A stretch of 64,000 bases of DNA, taken from JAPORY01 sp965215385 (GTDB lineage: Bacteria; Pseudomonadota; Alphaproteobacteria; Rhodobacterales; Rhodobacteraceae). The translations under genes and the position numbers were made by a program. Numbering within the stretch: the stretch's first letter is position 1; every line of letters begins with the position of its first letter. This document shows, piece by piece, positions 8,237 to 18,004 of the stretch. Where the stretch lies: contig OZ244059.1 in NCBI GenBank assembly GCA_965215385.1, positions 992,001 through 1,056,000 on the forward strand, in the 5' to 3' direction. A model generated the notes under the pieces. The model had not been told where the DNA came from, did not search any database, and was given only the letters and a program-made list of their open reading frames with translations.

Positions 8237-9518
8237 ATCTCAATGCTTCGACAGGGTCCAGGCGAGCGGCGCGTCGGGCCGGGAATAGCGTAATGACAAA
8301 TGACAAAACCAGCGACAGCGTTACGGCTACTAAAATGTCCCATAATCGCAATTGTGCCGGAACCTGATAAATCCCGCGAATTGCTGGATCCCATACACCA
8401 CCACCCGTAACGAAATTGACGAACGAAAAAATCGCATCAATATAAATCGCAAACAAGCAACCCAACACGACGCCCAAGGCGGTACCCAGCAGGCCAATAC
8501 CCGCACCACAAAGAAAAAACACGCGCATTATCGTGCCACGCGTAAGCCCAAGGGTCCGAAGAATACCAATATCGCGGCTCTTGTTCTTCACCAGCATAAT
8601 CAATCCCGAAACGATGTTCATCGTTGCCACCAAGACCAGCACCGACATTAGGACAAACATGACATTGTCCTCCACCTCTAAGGCTCGCAAAAATCCAGCC
8701 GAGGCATCTCGCCAAGTCCAAACCAAAGTACCCGCGCCCGCCACTTGCAGCAACGTTTCCAAATACGAATCGACAGCTTCGGGATTAGAAACCATAACCT
8801 CTAGCTCGTCGACAACATTGTCGCGATCAAAGAAACGCTGCGCTTCAATCAACGGCAAGTATATACGCGTACGGTCAATATCGAAGCGGCCAGTCCGAAA
8901 CACATAAACGACTGGAAAAATACTGACACGCGGGCTAATGCCAAAGGCCGTTCGCGCTCCTGATGGCGAGATTAACCGAACCGAGTCACCGACCGTCACC
9001 CCAAGTTCACGAGCAACCCCTGAACCCAGCGCCAGACCCGCCGGAAACTCTGCAATTTCACCGAGGCTAAATTCTGGCGAGGATATCCGCGGCAGCGAAT
9101 ATAAATCCGGCGGTGAAATGCCATACACATCAACACCCGCGTTCCGGTCATCTACGCTTGCCATTACCTGCGCTCGAACGAGTGGTGCCGCTCGCGTTAC
9201 CCCGTCAACCGCCAAAATCCGCTTCGCCAACTCCCGATAGTCCGGTATTGTTCGCTCCACTTGCCCAGTCGCAAGATCGGTAGCGGACTGATATATCGTA
9301 ACATGCGCATTCGCCCCAAGAATGATATTAACGAACTCCGTTCGAAAGCCAGAACGAACCGCCAACGTCGCAATCAAGGCAAACACGGCGAGCGTCACCC
9401 CTATCACGCTAATCAGCGTCATCACGCTCACACCGCCCTCAGCCCGTCGCGCTCGCAGATAGCGCCACGCAATCATCCATTCGAAGCGGGCAAAAGGAGC
9501 AGGAGACTTAGGCATCAA
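8229..9518 (-). CDS. lolC: Lipoprotein-releasing permease, LolC/LolE family
   Basis: Inner-membrane permease of the lipoprotein release system. 429 residues: a cytoplasmic start with FEWMIAWRYLRARR, one N-terminal membrane helix, a periplasmic domain of roughly 220 residues, then three C-terminal helices (FtsX/MacB_PCD architecture) and the terminal RRAARLDPVEALRYE typical of LolC/E. Alphaproteobacteria usually carry a single LolC/E-type protein that presumably forms a homodimer with LolD. It lies 150 bp downstream of proS and overlaps lolD. Confidence 0.92.
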   Translation of the reverse strand: MMPKSPAPFARFEWMIAWRYLRARRAEGGVSVMTLISVIGVTLAVFALIATLAVRSGFRTEFVNIILGANAHVTIYQSATDLATGQVERTIPDYRELAKRILAVDGVTRAAPLVRAQVMASVDDRNAGVDVYGISPPDLYSLPRISSPEFSLGEIAEFPAGLALGSGVARELGVTVGDSVRLISPSGARTAFGISPRVSIFPVVYVFRTGRFDIDRTRIYLPLIEAQRFFDRDNVVDELEVMVSNPEAVDSYLETLLQVAGAGTLVWTWRDASAGFLRALEVEDNVMFVLMSVLVLVATMNIVSGLIMLVKNKSRDIGILRTLGLTRGTIMRVFFLCGAGIGLLGTALGVVLGCLFAIYIDAIFSFVNFVTGGGVWDPAIRGIYQVPAQLRLWDILVAVTLSLVLSFVITLFPARRAARLDPVEALRYE

Positions 9519-9667
9519 TTCCCATCAACTGCGTCGTGTTGAGCAACTACCGAATTGAACTGAAAACAAGCAACAAGTTTGCTGACGTCCGAGACACTGC
9601 GTTCTCTCACCGCGGTTTGCGGTGAGATCAATGTTGCGGTCAACGAAGTTGAACACACTCCAGACGA

Positions 9668-11029
9668 TCATGCGTTGTCGATCAAACTCCGTTGTTTGAC
9701 GCCATATATTCCTGCAACTCGTGATGCTATCGCCGCGACCGGTAATTCTTGTCGTTCACCAGTTCGCCGCGACTCAAGTTCCACGAGGCCGCTTTTTGCA
9801 CCCCGCGGACCAACCGTCACGCGCCAAGGCAGCCCAATGATATCGGCCGTTGCAAATTTGGCTCCCGCTCGCTCTTCTCGATCATCGTATAGAGCGTCTA
9901 ATCCGAGACAAATAATGCCCTCATGCAGTTGATCACACAAGCGATCCGTTTCAACATCGCCCTGTTTCAAATTAATGATGCTGCAATGAAATGGCGTAAC
10001 TTCCTCTGGCCAAATGATACCCTTATCATCATGGCTCGCTTCAATGATTGCGCCGACTAAACGACTGACACCAATTCCATGTGAACCCATGTGTACCGGT
10101 ACCATCTCGCCATCGGCCGTTTGTACCAGTGCCCCCATCGGTTTGGAGTATTTGGTGCCAAAATAGAATATCTGACCCACTTCAATCCCACGAGCGCAGC
10201 ACTGTCGATCAGTTGGAATCTGGGCATATTTTTTCTCGTCGTGGGATTCTTCAGTCCTCGCATACAAAGTCGTAAAGTCCTGCGTAATTTTTTGACATTG
10301 CGCTACGTCGTCGTAATCTATGTCGCGCTGATCAAGGCGAATGTCGGTCACCGCGCTATCATAATACACCGTCGACTCACCAGTGTCTGCCAAGACCAGA
10401 AACTCGTGGGTGTCTTCGCCTCCGATTGGACCGCTTTCGGCACGCATTGGAATCGCCTGTAATCCTAATCGCTCATAGGTTTTCAGGTAACTCACGAGGT
10501 GACGATTATAGGCGTGCATCGCATCCTCGCGCGTCAGATCGAAGCTGTAGCCGTCTTTCATAAAAAACTCACGACCGCGCATCACGCCGAAACGCGGACG
10601 GATTTCGTCGCGGAATTTCCACTGAATATGAAAGAGCGTCAACGGTAAATCCTTGTAACTCGCTACATGGGTGCGAAAGATGTCCGTGATCATCTCTTCG
10701 TTGGTCGGACCAAATAGCAGGTCCCGATCATGCCGATCCTGAATTCGCAGCATCTCTGGCCCGTATGCGTCATAGCGATCTGATTCCCGCCATAAATCTG
10801 CCGATTGTATCGTTGGCATCAGCATTGGAATATGTCCGGCTCGGATCTGTTCTTCACAAATAATTTGTTCGATCCGACGCAAAACCCGAAAACCCAGCGG
10901 TAACCAGGAGTAAATTCCTGCGGCTTGTTGCTTGATCATTCCAGCACGGAGCATCAGCTTATGGCTAGCCACTCGTGCGTCAGCGGGTGTTTCCTTCAAA
11001 ACGGGCAAGAAATAGCGCGACAGTCTCAT
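9668..11029 (-). CDS. proS: Prolyl-tRNA synthetase, short alphaproteobacterial form
   Basis: Charges tRNA-Pro with proline. At 453 residues it lacks the roughly 180-residue INS editing domain of E. coli ProRS; motif 2 and motif 3 follow each other without the insertion. Visible class II features include AGMIKQQAAGIYSWLPLG at the start, the motif 2 region with TLFHIQWKFRDEIRPRFG, and HGIGVSRLVGAIIE near motif 3. The short form is characteristic of Alphaproteobacteria and is a useful marker for the host. ATG at 11029. Confidence 0.96.
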   Translation of the reverse strand: MRLSRYFLPVLKETPADARVASHKLMLRAGMIKQQAAGIYSWLPLGFRVLRRIEQIICEEQIRAGHIPMLMPTIQSADLWRESDRYDAYGPEMLRIQDRHDRDLLFGPTNEEMITDIFRTHVASYKDLPLTLFHIQWKFRDEIRPRFGVMRGREFFMKDGYSFDLTREDAMHAYNRHLVSYLKTYERLGLQAIPMRAESGPIGGEDTHEFLVLADTGESTVYYDSAVTDIRLDQRDIDYDDVAQCQKITQDFTTLYARTEESHDEKKYAQIPTDRQCCARGIEVGQIFYFGTKYSKPMGALVQTADGEMVPVHMGSHGIGVSRLVGAIIEASHDDKGIIWPEEVTPFHCSIINLKQGDVETDRLCDQLHEGIICLGLDALYDDREERAGAKFATADIIGLPWRVTVGPRGAKSGLVELESRRTGERQELPVAAIASRVAGIYGVKQRSLIDNA

Positions 11030-11323
11030 GCAACCCCTGAGAGAATCATAGTTTTTTCCCTAACGACCGATACGAACAATCTAGTTCGGTATCAATAGCC
11101 ATGCCGAAGCGCATTTCGAAAGATTAAAATCACAACGCAGCCATATCAAGTCAAGGTGGCTTATTCCTTGTCGCTAAGTATCTTCAACAAGCGATGAATA
11201 TCGCGGAGCAAACCGCCATTGGCAGCAAAAACTCGTTGCCGCTTTCGGTCAGCGGCATGATCCGCCTTCCCCCGTTCTCTATTGTTCGGCGGATTGTGAT
11301 TCCGGTCAAATTCATTCCGGGAT

Positions 11324-12049
11324 TTAGTTGGTTGACTGCGTGTTTTCAATGTCAATCGGCGTCAGAGGCTCACCGATCAGATTTTCAATTAGGTTGCCGC
11401 GCGTCTTTCCGTTACGGCCGCATTGGCCTGCACGATTGGTGGAAACAGTGATGTTTTTCCATATTCCGCAATCCACCCTACCGTTGCCAGTAATCCACGC
11501 GCCACTGCGGACGACAGCATTGCCGAAGATCTCAGCATCACCCTTGACGTGTGTTCGCCGACCCTTCACCTTTGCAGATCCGTAGACCTCGGCATTGTTA
11601 AAGACAGGCGCGCCATCCATAATCGTGGCATTACCGTAAACAGTGGCTGACCCAAAAATGAAGGACTTATCACGTATAATCACGTTGCCAGAAACAGCGG
11701 CAGAATCAAAAATATTCGCTCCGGCAAGGACCGTGGCATTGCCGGAAACAATAGCGTCGCCACCAACGAAAGAATCCTGACCTCTGACGACCACATTGTC
11801 GGAAACAGTAGCCTGCCCAGCAATTGCAGATCGACCGTAGAGGGCTACGTTGTCAGAAACATTGGCTCCTTCACAGATCGACGATTTCGGACCAACATAA
11901 ACGGTATCGGCAACCTGCGCCGATGCTTGTACCCAGCCGCCGCCATTCGGGTGATTTGCGCCTGCTCCGATGCCATAACACCATGCCGCCGACTCTGAGG
12001 CCATTGAGATCGGCAGTAGAGCAGCCGCAAGCATTGTCAACTTTCTCAT
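11324..12049 (-). CDS. Secreted left-handed beta-helix (hexapeptide-repeat) protein
   Basis: The chosen start is ATG at 12049, preceded by AGGGG and followed by a signal peptide (MRKLTMLAAALLPISMASESA); the longer open frame to 12196 adds residues without family resemblance. The mature part has about 24 near-perfect hexads such as ANVSDN, ATVYGN, ATIMDG and AEVYGS, enough for about eight coils of a left-handed parallel beta-helix. The few Cys include one in SSICEG and one each at the end of the helix. Hexapeptide helices usually belong to cytoplasmic acyltransferases; a secreted one with no visible catalytic domain is more likely structural or surface-exposed. Function unknown. Confidence 0.75.
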   Translation of the reverse strand: MRKLTMLAAALLPISMASESAAWCYGIGAGANHPNGGGWVQASAQVADTVYVGPKSSICEGANVSDNVALYGRSAIAGQATVSDNVVVRGQDSFVGGDAIVSGNATVLAGANIFDSAAVSGNVIIRDKSFIFGSATVYGNATIMDGAPVFNNAEVYGSAKVKGRRTHVKGDAEIFGNAVVRSGAWITGNGRVDCGIWKNITVSTNRAGQCGRNGKTRGNLIENLIGEPLTPIDIENTQSTN

Positions 12050-12501
12050 AGAGGACCCCTTCGCTGCGGCGACGTTACACGCTAAACTCGCATCGGTCAA
12101 TTCATTGCCGCGAATTTCAGGATCCTTTATGATGCCTGCCATAAAAGTATTGATGCGAACGATAACGGCCGTTACTATAAAAAAGTGACAAGGCAAATGC
12201 CCTTTCAGTTCCGTCAGTTAATCGTGCCTCCCAGCTGTGATCTCCAGATGGCGTCGCAATGGCATTCGGGGCGCGCTGTCTCGGGTTCTGGTGGGTCATT
12301 CTTCATAGTCGTGCTGAGTCAATCTTGATTTCGACGGCACATCGTCACCTGAAAAGGCACGGCTAAGTTCGGGAATACCGCGCCTTTAAATCTCGGTCGA
12401 CATTCTAATCGCCCGATGCTAGCTTATCCAAATCTCACTGTTTTTATAGCATCCTCGCCACGTTCAGACGGCTGCCAATCCGTCAAATCCTGATTCTGAC
12501 G
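12050..12501. other. Gene-free stretch upstream of the beta-helix gene
   Basis: No gene recognised. It lies downstream of the fccB stop and carries the presumed promoter of the leftward beta-helix gene. Confidence 0.5.
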
Positions 12502-13767
12502 TCACCCGAACATGTCGGCGGCAATTCCCGCATACCAGCCTTCAGACTCCTCATAGGTTGCCTTGCGGATGTCAGGCGTCTCATCGGTACTACTAATGAA
12601 ACCATCAACCTTGGCGATCTTTTCATCGGTGGCTTCATATGTGGCACCAACTTTCACGCCGTCATTAGTCTCAATTAGCGACCAGCAGGTATTAGAGAAC
12701 TTGGCTGGGAATACCCGACTATCCGTCAACGCACCACGCACAGCATTTGCGCAAACCTTCGCTTGGCTATTGGCTGAGAAGCCTGATTTCGGCATATCGC
12801 CCTGTTGTGCGGCATCGCCCAAGACATAGACGTCAGGATCAACTTTGGTTGACATATCGATTGCATTTACCGGCGCCCAATTACCATCGGTCACCCCAGC
12901 CAGTTCAGCAATGTGCCCGGCCTTTTGTGCCGGAATGACGTTGCAAACATCGACGTTGGTCGTCTCGCCATCAATCGTTATGGTCATTGCTTCAGGATCA
13001 ACCGATACCTGATCCCCACCAAAGTCGGGACCATAACGATCAACCATGCCGGGATAATGTCGGTTCCACCCCTGTTCAAACAAACTCTGCTTCGAGAATT
13101 TTTCTTTCGGATCGGCAACAATAATTTTGGCCGTCGGATTATTCTCCTTGAGGTGATGAGCCACCATAGAAATACGCTCATAGGGGCCAGGTGGGCACCG
13201 AAACGGGTTGGGCGGTGCTACCAAGGCGAAAACGCCACCTTCGGGCATAGCATTGAGCTGCGCTCGCAAGAGTTCGGTCTGCGAACCAGCCTTGTAAGAG
13301 TGAGGCATACGATTCTGCGCCGCCAACGACCAGCCTGCGACTGAGTCTTCCACGAAATCAATACCGGGCGAGAGAATCAACTTGTCATATGCAAGAGTGC
13401 TACCGCCAGCGAGCGACACCTGCTTGGCGGTTCTGTCAACCCCGACGGCCCAGTCATGAACGACATTTACCCCATAACTGCTGGCTAGATTCCCGTAGGT
13501 ATGGCCAATGTCGTCGATTTCTTTAAAACCGCCCAAATATAAGTTTGAAAAAAAGCAAGTATAATACTTGCGGGTCGGTTCAACTAAGATGACACTAATG
13601 TCACCGTTGCTGTCATTGGCAATGTATCGCGCTGCGGTTGCCCCACCGGCACCACCGCCGACGACCACCACCACCGGTCTGCCGTGGTTTGACGCCTGAA
13701 CGATGGGTGCCGGCAAGACCGATGCCGCGATAGCCGTGCTGAGAAATGATCTACGATTGAGTTGCAT
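12502..13767 (-). CDS. fccB: Sulfide dehydrogenase flavoprotein subunit (FccB/SoxF)
   Basis: FAD subunit of flavocytochrome c, oxidising sulfide in the periplasm and passing electrons to a haem partner. The N-terminus is a Tat signal (RRSFLS, then a hydrophobic stretch ending PAPIVQA). Next comes the FAD Rossmann motif VVVGGGAGG. Cys71 in YYTCFFSN matches the Cys that binds FAD covalently in FccB. Cys191 in FRCPPGPYER and Cys361 in SNTCWSLI match the redox-active pair. VYVLGDAA is the second FAD contact. At 421 residues it is full length. It starts 18 bp after the cytochrome gene, so the two are one operon. The closest alternative is an SQR-like enzyme, but the Tat signal and the cytochrome neighbour favour FccB. 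Confidence 0.93.
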   Translation of the reverse strand: MQLNRRSFLSTAIAASVLPAPIVQASNHGRPVVVVVGGGAGGATAARYIANDSNGDISVILVEPTRKYYTCFFSNLYLGGFKEIDDIGHTYGNLASSYGVNVVHDWAVGVDRTAKQVSLAGGSTLAYDKLILSPGIDFVEDSVAGWSLAAQNRMPHSYKAGSQTELLRAQLNAMPEGGVFALVAPPNPFRCPPGPYERISMVAHHLKENNPTAKIIVADPKEKFSKQSLFEQGWNRHYPGMVDRYGPDFGGDQVSVDPEAMTITIDGETTNVDVCNVIPAQKAGHIAELAGVTDGNWAPVNAIDMSTKVDPDVYVLGDAAQQGDMPKSGFSANSQAKVCANAVRGALTDSRVFPAKFSNTCWSLIETNDGVKVGATYEATDEKIAKVDGFISSTDETPDIRKATYEESEGWYAGIAADMFG

Positions 13768-13785
13768 TGGTGTTCTCCTTTGTCT

Positions 13786-14508
13786 TTATTCCTCTATAAC
13801 CTTGAAATAAGCCGCCAACGCCGCAATTTCCTCATTTGAAAGTCGACTGGCGACAAGTTGCATAACTTGATTGGGCCTTAGTTTTTCCTTGTAAGCGTGC
13901 ATTGCGGCGACAAATTTTTCTTCTGGCCACCAAATAATGGAGGGAATGCCGTTGCTTTCGCCGCTGGCTTGATGACAGGTTTTGCATTCGGCTGAAAGAT
14001 ATTCACCATATTCGGCATCGCCGACTTCCGCCAATATTTCTGGTGCTAACGCCACAAAACTCGGGTTTGCTGTTGGGGCCGCCTCTGGAAAATCTGCTGG
14101 ATCATCCGAGAAGAGTCGCAGGTACGCAATGAGATCGTCTCGCTGTTGTTGATCACTCAAACCGTTAAAACTCATTCGTGTGCCGGAAGCGATTGAGTAA
14201 GGATTTTTGATGTAGGCATCTAAGGTGTCGGCTTGCCATTCTAATCCATTGGCGCCCGCTCGAATTAAACTTTCCGAGTAGCGATAGTGCTCCAAACTAG
14301 CGGCGGTCCGTCCAAATAAAGAGTTAAGATGCGGTCCGATTTCAACGCTTTCTTCGGCACCCGTGCCAATCGCGTGACATCCACTACACTCGCCGAACAG
14401 TTCTTGACCGCGTTCGCTATCCCCTAACCCCGCCGCCGTGGTGAATTGCGCAACGAGGCAGGCAACAGCAACGACCGGATAACTCAAGAATGAGAGAGAG
14501 CGATTCAC
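13786..14508 (-). CDS. fccA: Periplasmic di-haem cytochrome c, FccA/SoxE type
   Basis: 240 residues with a signal peptide (VVAVACLVAQFTTAAG) and two haem-binding motifs: CSGCH (Cys41, Cys44, His45) and CKTCH (Cys175, Cys178, His179). The first half looks like a class I cytochrome c, with TRMSFNGL supplying the likely axial Met112; the second half looks like the cytochrome c553/FccA fold. It sits immediately upstream of fccB, so it is the likely electron acceptor of the flavoprotein, passing electrons on to the respiratory chain. Whether both domains contact FccB cannot be told from sequence. Confidence 0.9.
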   Translation of the reverse strand: MNRSLSFLSYPVVAVACLVAQFTTAAGLGDSERGQELFGECSGCHAIGTGAEESVEIGPHLNSLFGRTAASLEHYRYSESLIRAGANGLEWQADTLDAYIKNPYSIASGTRMSFNGLSDQQQRDDLIAYLRLFSDDPADFPEAAPTANPSFVALAPEILAEVGDAEYGEYLSAECKTCHQASGESNGIPSIIWWPEEKFVAAMHAYKEKLRPNQVMQLVASRLSNEEIAALAAYFKVIEE

Positions 14509-14636
14509 ACTCCGACCTACAAATCTCTGCCAATACTTAACTGAGTGGACTCTAAGTGCTTGATGCCACTAGTTGCGAACTCAGTGCCACTCTAGCCTGT
14601 CAGCATCGGAAAGTAAATAAACTTAGAACCAGATAG

Positions 14637-15689
14637 TTAGGCCGTCGCGAGAATTGGCGAGGAACGACGCGTCAAAACTTGCGCCATCACCCAGCCACCG
14701 CCGGCAATTGCAACGAGGGCAAGTAATGCGGCGATACTTCCGGTCGAACCGCCCGCTAGTCCAGCACCGATTGTGCAGCCGCCCGTAAGCGGACCACCGA
14801 TACCCATCAAGATACCGCCAACGAGATATTGTACGGTTTGTTTGCCGCTTGAAAAGCCTTCTAGCCGCCACTCTTTGCGCATCAATGCACTCAGCAGACT
14901 ACCCGCCAGCACGCCGCCGACAAAACCAACACCGAAACCCGCTGGGATTGCCGTCGCTGCCAGCACCCAAAACAAGCTATCAGCCCACGGAAGCGTGAAA
15001 GCAATGGCTTGCACGGGCTGCGGATCGAATGCATCAAACAAAAGCGTGCTCGTCACGATCCAACTGGCCACAGCGACAAGTCCGATGACCGCGCCCAGTA
15101 GCAAATTCGAGAGTTTTACTTGGCTTGAGCGGACGAGGGCGATAAGCGCAATCACGACCATTGCAACAAATACCGGAAATACCAGCGGCAGATCGCTCAT
15201 GAGGGCAAACGGTAGATCGACTGTCAGACTTCCGAGGGAAGTTCGAACCGGTGCCAAGACGCCCTTCATCACAGCATGTGCGGTTATTGCAAACACGAGT
15301 AAGACGAGTAGGGCCCGCGTATTTCCCGTTCCTGCCAGCACCGTTAGTCGCGATACACAACCTCGGGTCATGATCATCCCGGCACCAAATAAGGCACCGC
15401 CGATGAAAATAGCGATGATCGGAATAGAGGAGGACGTAAAACGATGATCTCCAAGCGAAATCAGGCCGGCATTTTGTGCCAAGGCGACGCCGATTAATCC
15501 GGTCGCCAATGCACTCAACCAAACCGCCGCCGCCGAGCCGCGATTTTCAGGAGTATGACCAGCGACCGCCTGTCGTAGACAAAACTTTGAGACTTGCGCC
15601 GCGCCCCCAAAAACCAGACCGAGTACAAGGCCTGCCAGTAGTAGCAAGCGGCTTACATCGCCGTCATATTCCAGTAGTTCCAGTAACAT
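14637..15689 (-). CDS. YeeE/YedE-family thiosulfate/sulfur-compound transporter
   Basis: 350-residue integral membrane protein with two homologous halves. Three Cys in family positions, Cys37 (KFCLRQ), Cys111 (TRGCVSRL) and Cys305 (TGGCTIGAG), match the conserved Cys that pass thiosulfate through the pore of TsuA. Gly-rich helices alternate throughout. It lies 128 bp upstream of fccA on the same strand. Together they suggest uptake or exchange of reduced sulfur linked to periplasmic sulfide oxidation. Substrate (thiosulfate, sulfide or sulfite) is inference. Confidence 0.88.
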   Translation of the reverse strand: MLLELLEYDGDVSRLLLLAGLVLGLVFGGAAQVSKFCLRQAVAGHTPENRGSAAAVWLSALATGLIGVALAQNAGLISLGDHRFTSSSIPIIAIFIGGALFGAGMIMTRGCVSRLTVLAGTGNTRALLVLLVFAITAHAVMKGVLAPVRTSLGSLTVDLPFALMSDLPLVFPVFVAMVVIALIALVRSSQVKLSNLLLGAVIGLVAVASWIVTSTLLFDAFDPQPVQAIAFTLPWADSLFWVLAATAIPAGFGVGFVGGVLAGSLLSALMRKEWRLEGFSSGKQTVQYLVGGILMGIGGPLTGGCTIGAGLAGGSTGSIAALLALVAIAGGGWVMAQVLTRRSSPILATA

Positions 15690-16369
15690 CTATCAACTCC
15701 AAACACGCCACTGCTATAGGACTTGTGTTCTACAATGAGGGAGGTCAAGGGCACCAAAAAGAACGAATGTAGCGGTTTTTTCCATATTTTAGGGAAGCTG
15801 TTCTATATTGGCGATCGACCCTATGTAGATTGTTGGATTTCGGCGAGCAAATAAACCAAATGTTCTTGATTCGCCGAAATGCAAGAATGTTGCTGAATTG
15901 AGCTTTGACCCAGAGTGCTTTCGCGCTGTCGATTCGACGCATACCAGAGGATGATCGGAGCAAGACCGATAGTGCCGAGGGAGTTGACGCCGTAGCCCAG
16001 ACTCCTTGACGCACAGAACAATTTTACCGACCAGCAGAGCGGACCGCTTTTTTGGGACGAAGTCTCCTAATTGTTTGTCACCCGCGGCAGTCTTCAATAT
16101 TGGCTACTCTGCGGCAGCGTATCACTTCGGCGCCTCACGCCGCGGGGCAAATCCGTTGACTCATTTGGCTCGCTATTTTGGCGCGTACCGTTTCTTGCGG
16201 TGGGACATTCCTTGGCAGCAATATCACAAGTTCTCCCAGAGTAAGCTCTACTGGGAATTTGATATGATGCGTTCTGGCGTCCATCTCGACGCCTAAATTT
16301 GTATCAGAATGAGGATCGTGATAGGCCGACATTGACCGCTTTTACCGTGCACTTTCGGAAGGGGCACTC
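15690..16369. other. 680-bp stretch with no recognisable gene
   Basis: Several short frames occur on both strands (for example leftward within 15745-16097 and 16135-16332) but none matches a family I know, and they overlap one another. It may contain a decayed gene. It includes the promoter of the leftward sulfur operon and of the rightward AAA-ATPase-like gene. Confidence 0.4.
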
Positions 16370-18004
16370 ATGATCCGTCAACACTTACCTCTTGGTATCC
16401 AAAACTTTGGAAGGTTACGAGAAACCAACAGCTACTACGTTGATAAAACGCCGTTGATTCGTGATCTCGTTGAGCGTGGCGATCACTGGTTTCTCTCGCG
16501 GCCGCGTCGGTTTGGCAAGAGTCTGTTGCTGGACACCATCAAAGCCCTGTTTGCTGGAAAACAAACACTGTTCCAAGGTTTGGACATCCACGACCATTGG
16601 GACTGGTCCGTTTCTCATCCCGTGGTGCGGCTGAGTTTTGATGGCAATTACAATCGACCAGACGACATCGAACGTAACATTCTGGCGCAGCTGAAAGCGA
16701 TTGAGCGCCGAGCCGAACTGACCGCGTCAATTTGGCCAACCGCACCCGAATACTTGTTTGATGTGCTGGAACGGCTGCACCACAAGACGGGACAGCCGGT
16801 CGTGGTTCTCGTCGATGAGTATGACAAGCCGATACTTGACGTATTGCCGGATTCGGAGTTGGCGGTGGCCAACCGTGATTACCTGCGTGGCTTCTATGGG
16901 ATAATCAAGGGCAGTGCAGAACATGTCCGTTTCGTATTTGTAACGGGGGTCAGCATGTTTTCGAAGGTCAGCTTGTTTTCGGGTCTCAACAATCTTGAAG
17001 ATATCAGCCTTGATCCCCGTTACGGTGCGCTGTGCGGTTATACCGACGCGGACCTAGACACGGTATTCGCACCAGAGCTTGACGGGCTCGACCGTGGCGA
17101 GATTCGGAATTGGTATAATGGCTACAATTGGCGCGGCGATATTCGGGTTTATAATCCCTTTGACCTCCTTCGGCTGTTTCGCACCCGGACGTTTAAGCCC
17201 CATTGGTTCAGAACGGGCTCACCGCGTTTCTTGCTTGAGATGCTGAAGGAAAAAGCGATCAGCCCAACCGAACTCGAAGGTCGAATGATCAATGAGTCAC
17301 TTATATGCAAATTCGATGTCGATGATATCGGCATTGAGGCCCTTTTGTTCCAGACCGGGTATCTAACGATTACTGGTGAGAAAACAGAAGGAGTTAGAAC
17401 CTTCTACAAGCTTGATTATCCCAATCTCGAAGTTCGACTTAGCTTAAATGACGAACTTCTCGCCTATTTAGATGAACACGGTCATGTGCCACTCGACCAA
17501 GGCCAATCACTACTCAGTTGTCTTGAAGCGAACGACTTTGTGAGTTTTAGTGAAAGCTTGCGTGCCTTATTCTCTTCTCTTCCCTATCAGTGGCACATCA
17601 AAGACAAACTGTCGCGCTATGAAGCCTGGTACGCGAGTATGCTGCATATGTGCCTGCGAGCCATCGGCGCAGAGGTCCGTAGTGAGGAAGCCTCAAGCCA
17701 TGGTCGCGCTGATATGGTGGTCGAGATTGAGCAACAGATTTTCGTCATCGAGTTCAAAATGGTCGAGTGGGTAGAAGAGCAAAATGCCGCTCTGCAACAG
17801 GGGGAAGAGGTCACACTGGAGACAGCGACAGAAGCTGAACGGAAACAGGCGATAGCGACCACCCTCACGGCGGCACTCACCCAGATTCGCGAACGCGGCT
17901 ACGCCGACAAATACCGTCATAGCGGCAAAATAATTCACCTGATTGCCGTGGCCTGCGGGCGTGAGGCACGCAATTTGCTGGCGGTTCGAACTGAATTGGG
18001 GTAA
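16370..18004 (+). CDS. AAA-ATPase-like / PD-(D/E)XK nuclease family protein
   Basis: 544 residues. The N-terminal half is the AAA-ATPase_like domain (PF09820 type): LPLGIQNFGRLRE, YVDKTPLI, the P-loop variant SRPRRFGKSLLLDT and the Walker B VVLVDEYDKP. The C-terminal quarter is the associated PD-(D/E)XK domain (PDDEXK_9 type): HGRADMVVEIEQQIFVIEFKM, with Asp and the EFK triad in place. The family is widespread, often multicopy, in host-associated and environmental bacteria; no biochemical function is established. It stands alone, 680 bp after its upstream neighbour and far from topA. An Rpn-like PD-(D/E)XK gene also lies at the start of the window. Confidence 0.88.
   Translation: MIRQHLPLGIQNFGRLRETNSYYVDKTPLIRDLVERGDHWFLSRPRRFGKSLLLDTIKALFAGKQTLFQGLDIHDHWDWSVSHPVVRLSFDGNYNRPDDIERNILAQLKAIERRAELTASIWPTAPEYLFDVLERLHHKTGQPVVVLVDEYDKPILDVLPDSELAVANRDYLRGFYGIIKGSAEHVRFVFVTGVSMFSKVSLFSGLNNLEDISLDPRYGALCGYTDADLDTVFAPELDGLDRGEIRNWYNGYNWRGDIRVYNPFDLLRLFRTRTFKPHWFRTGSPRFLLEMLKEKAISPTELEGRMINESLICKFDVDDIGIEALLFQTGYLTITGEKTEGVRTFYKLDYPNLEVRLSLNDELLAYLDEHGHVPLDQGQSLLSCLEANDFVSFSESLRALFSSLPYQWHIKDKLSRYEAWYASMLHMCLRAIGAEVRSEEASSHGRADMVVEIEQQIFVIEFKMVEWVEEQNAALQQGEEVTLETATEAERKQAIATTLTAALTQIRERGYADKYRHSGKIIHLIAVACGREARNLLAVRTELG

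Noticed and set aside
14773..15447. A 224-codon rightward open frame
   Set aside because: It is antisense to the transporter gene, has no family resemblance and a low-complexity composition.
16135..16332. A short leftward frame upstream of the AAA-ATPase-like gene
   Set aside because: No family resemblance, no ribosome-binding site, and overlapping frames on both strands of similar quality.
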